DNA of 12,700 nucleotides. Origin: Faeciplasma sp045660445. Its GTDB lineage: Bacteria; Bacillota; Clostridia; Oscillospirales; Ruminococcaceae. Every line of letters starts with the position of its first letter. Positions within the stretch are counted from its first letter, which is position 1. Made by a program: the position numbers and the translations under genes. Below are positions 12,521 to 12,700 of this stretch, piece by piece. A model generated the notes under the pieces. The model saw nothing but the letters and a program-made list of their open reading frames with translations. It searched no databases and was not told the DNA's origin. The stretch spans positions 1 through 12,700 of the forward strand of contig JAZRDR010000005.1 in NCBI GenBank assembly GCA_045660445.1, in the 5' to 3' direction.

Positions 12521-12543
12521 AAGCCTCCCTTATCGGGAGGCTT
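12521..12543 (-). terminator. Terminator of the surface protein at the right edge
   Basis: AAGCCTCCC (12521-12529) pairs with GGGAGGCTT (12535-12543) around a 5-nt loop. On the reverse strand it is followed by TTTTTTG. It lies 18 bp past the stop of the gene at 12562. Confidence 0.93.
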
Positions 12544-12561
12544 AATGTTTTGTTTAGAAGA

Positions 12562-12700
12562 TTACTTCTTTGTGATAACTGCAACAGCAGCAGCGATCAT
12601 CATGGGAACGAGAGCGAGAGCCAAACCAGTCTTGGGGTTCTCTTCAGGTTCTTCATCGGGTACTACTTCAACAGTTTCGTCTTCTTCCTCTTCAGTAGAA
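12562..12700 (-). CDS. Surface protein, C-terminal fragment with NPKTG sorting tail
   Basis: Reverse strand: the last 45 full codons of a gene entering from the right edge, ending in TAA at 12562-12564. The visible part is an acidic Glu/Val/Pro-rich stalk (EEEEDETVEVVPDEEPEE), then NPKTG, a hydrophobic stretch LALALVPMMIAAAAVAV and ITKK. The tail is nearly the same as that of the 1577 protein (TGLALAVVPMIVAAAAVALT KKR). NPKTG is a credible sorting motif for a class B sortase such as the one at 8156. The N-terminal part, and so the function, is outside the window. Confidence 0.85.
   Translation of the reverse strand, partial: STEEEEDETVEVVPDEEPEENPKTGLALALVPMMIAAAVAVITKK

Overview
The window looks like chromosomal DNA of a low-to-moderate GC, Gram-positive Firmicute, most likely an uncultivated gut-type Clostridia (Oscillospiraceae/Ruminococcaceae-like). 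The pointers are the clostridial rplM-rpsI pair, strong AGGAGG-type ribosome binding sites, consensus sigma-A promoters, many signal peptides of the MKKI...LA type, an ER-type signal peptidase of the SipW class, TasA-like proteins and a class B sortase. This placement is an inference; there is no rRNA to confirm it.

Layout. (1) 1-123 (-): N-terminus of a secreted protein cut by the window edge. (2) 312-1158 (-): rpsI and rplM in one operon with a consensus promoter, a structured leader and a terminator. (3) 1577-2278 (+): a single secreted protein with an acidic Pro-rich stalk and a C-terminal membrane tail, with its own promoter and terminator. (4) 2424-8092 (+): the main feature, a six-gene operon behind one promoter and ended by one strong terminator. 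It holds an ER-type signal peptidase (sipW), three TasA-like proteins, a large secreted multidomain protein with a Thr-rich linker, a fourth divergent TasA-like protein, and a hybrid TasA-like/isopeptide-pilin protein with an SPLTG sorting signal. (5) 8156-8944 (+): a class B sortase on its own promoter, immediately after the operon terminator. (6) 8985-10037 (-): a geranylgeranyl-reductase-family flavoprotein. (7) 10096-10390: a gene-free, hairpin-rich stretch with degenerate copies of a tRNA T-arm and a possible three-way junction. (8) 10425-10598 (-): two tRNA-Gln genes. (9) 10906-12384 (+): a sugar-isomerase-like protein. (10) 12562-12700 (-): C-terminus of another surface protein with an NPKTG tail.

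How the genes fit together. Regions 4 and 5 read as a self-contained surface-fibre system. SipW would cleave the special signal peptides of the four TasA-like subunits, which are recognisable paralogs sharing a W-x-Y...DG-x-YYY...L-x-PGE hairpin. The subunits would then assemble outside the membrane. The multidomain protein (MucBP-like repeats, Thr-rich linker, Cna-B-like end) could act as adhesin or linker. The hybrid protein, whose C-terminal domain has the Lys/Glu/Asn set of an intramolecular isopeptide domain, would be linked to the wall by the neighbouring class B sortase through SPLTG. This joins TasA/SipW matrix-fibre logic to sortase-pilus logic in one locus. The families are established; the joint function is inferred. 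A short upstream ORF overlapping the sipW start, and two mutually exclusive hairpins between subunit genes 2 and 3, suggest control of subunit ratios.
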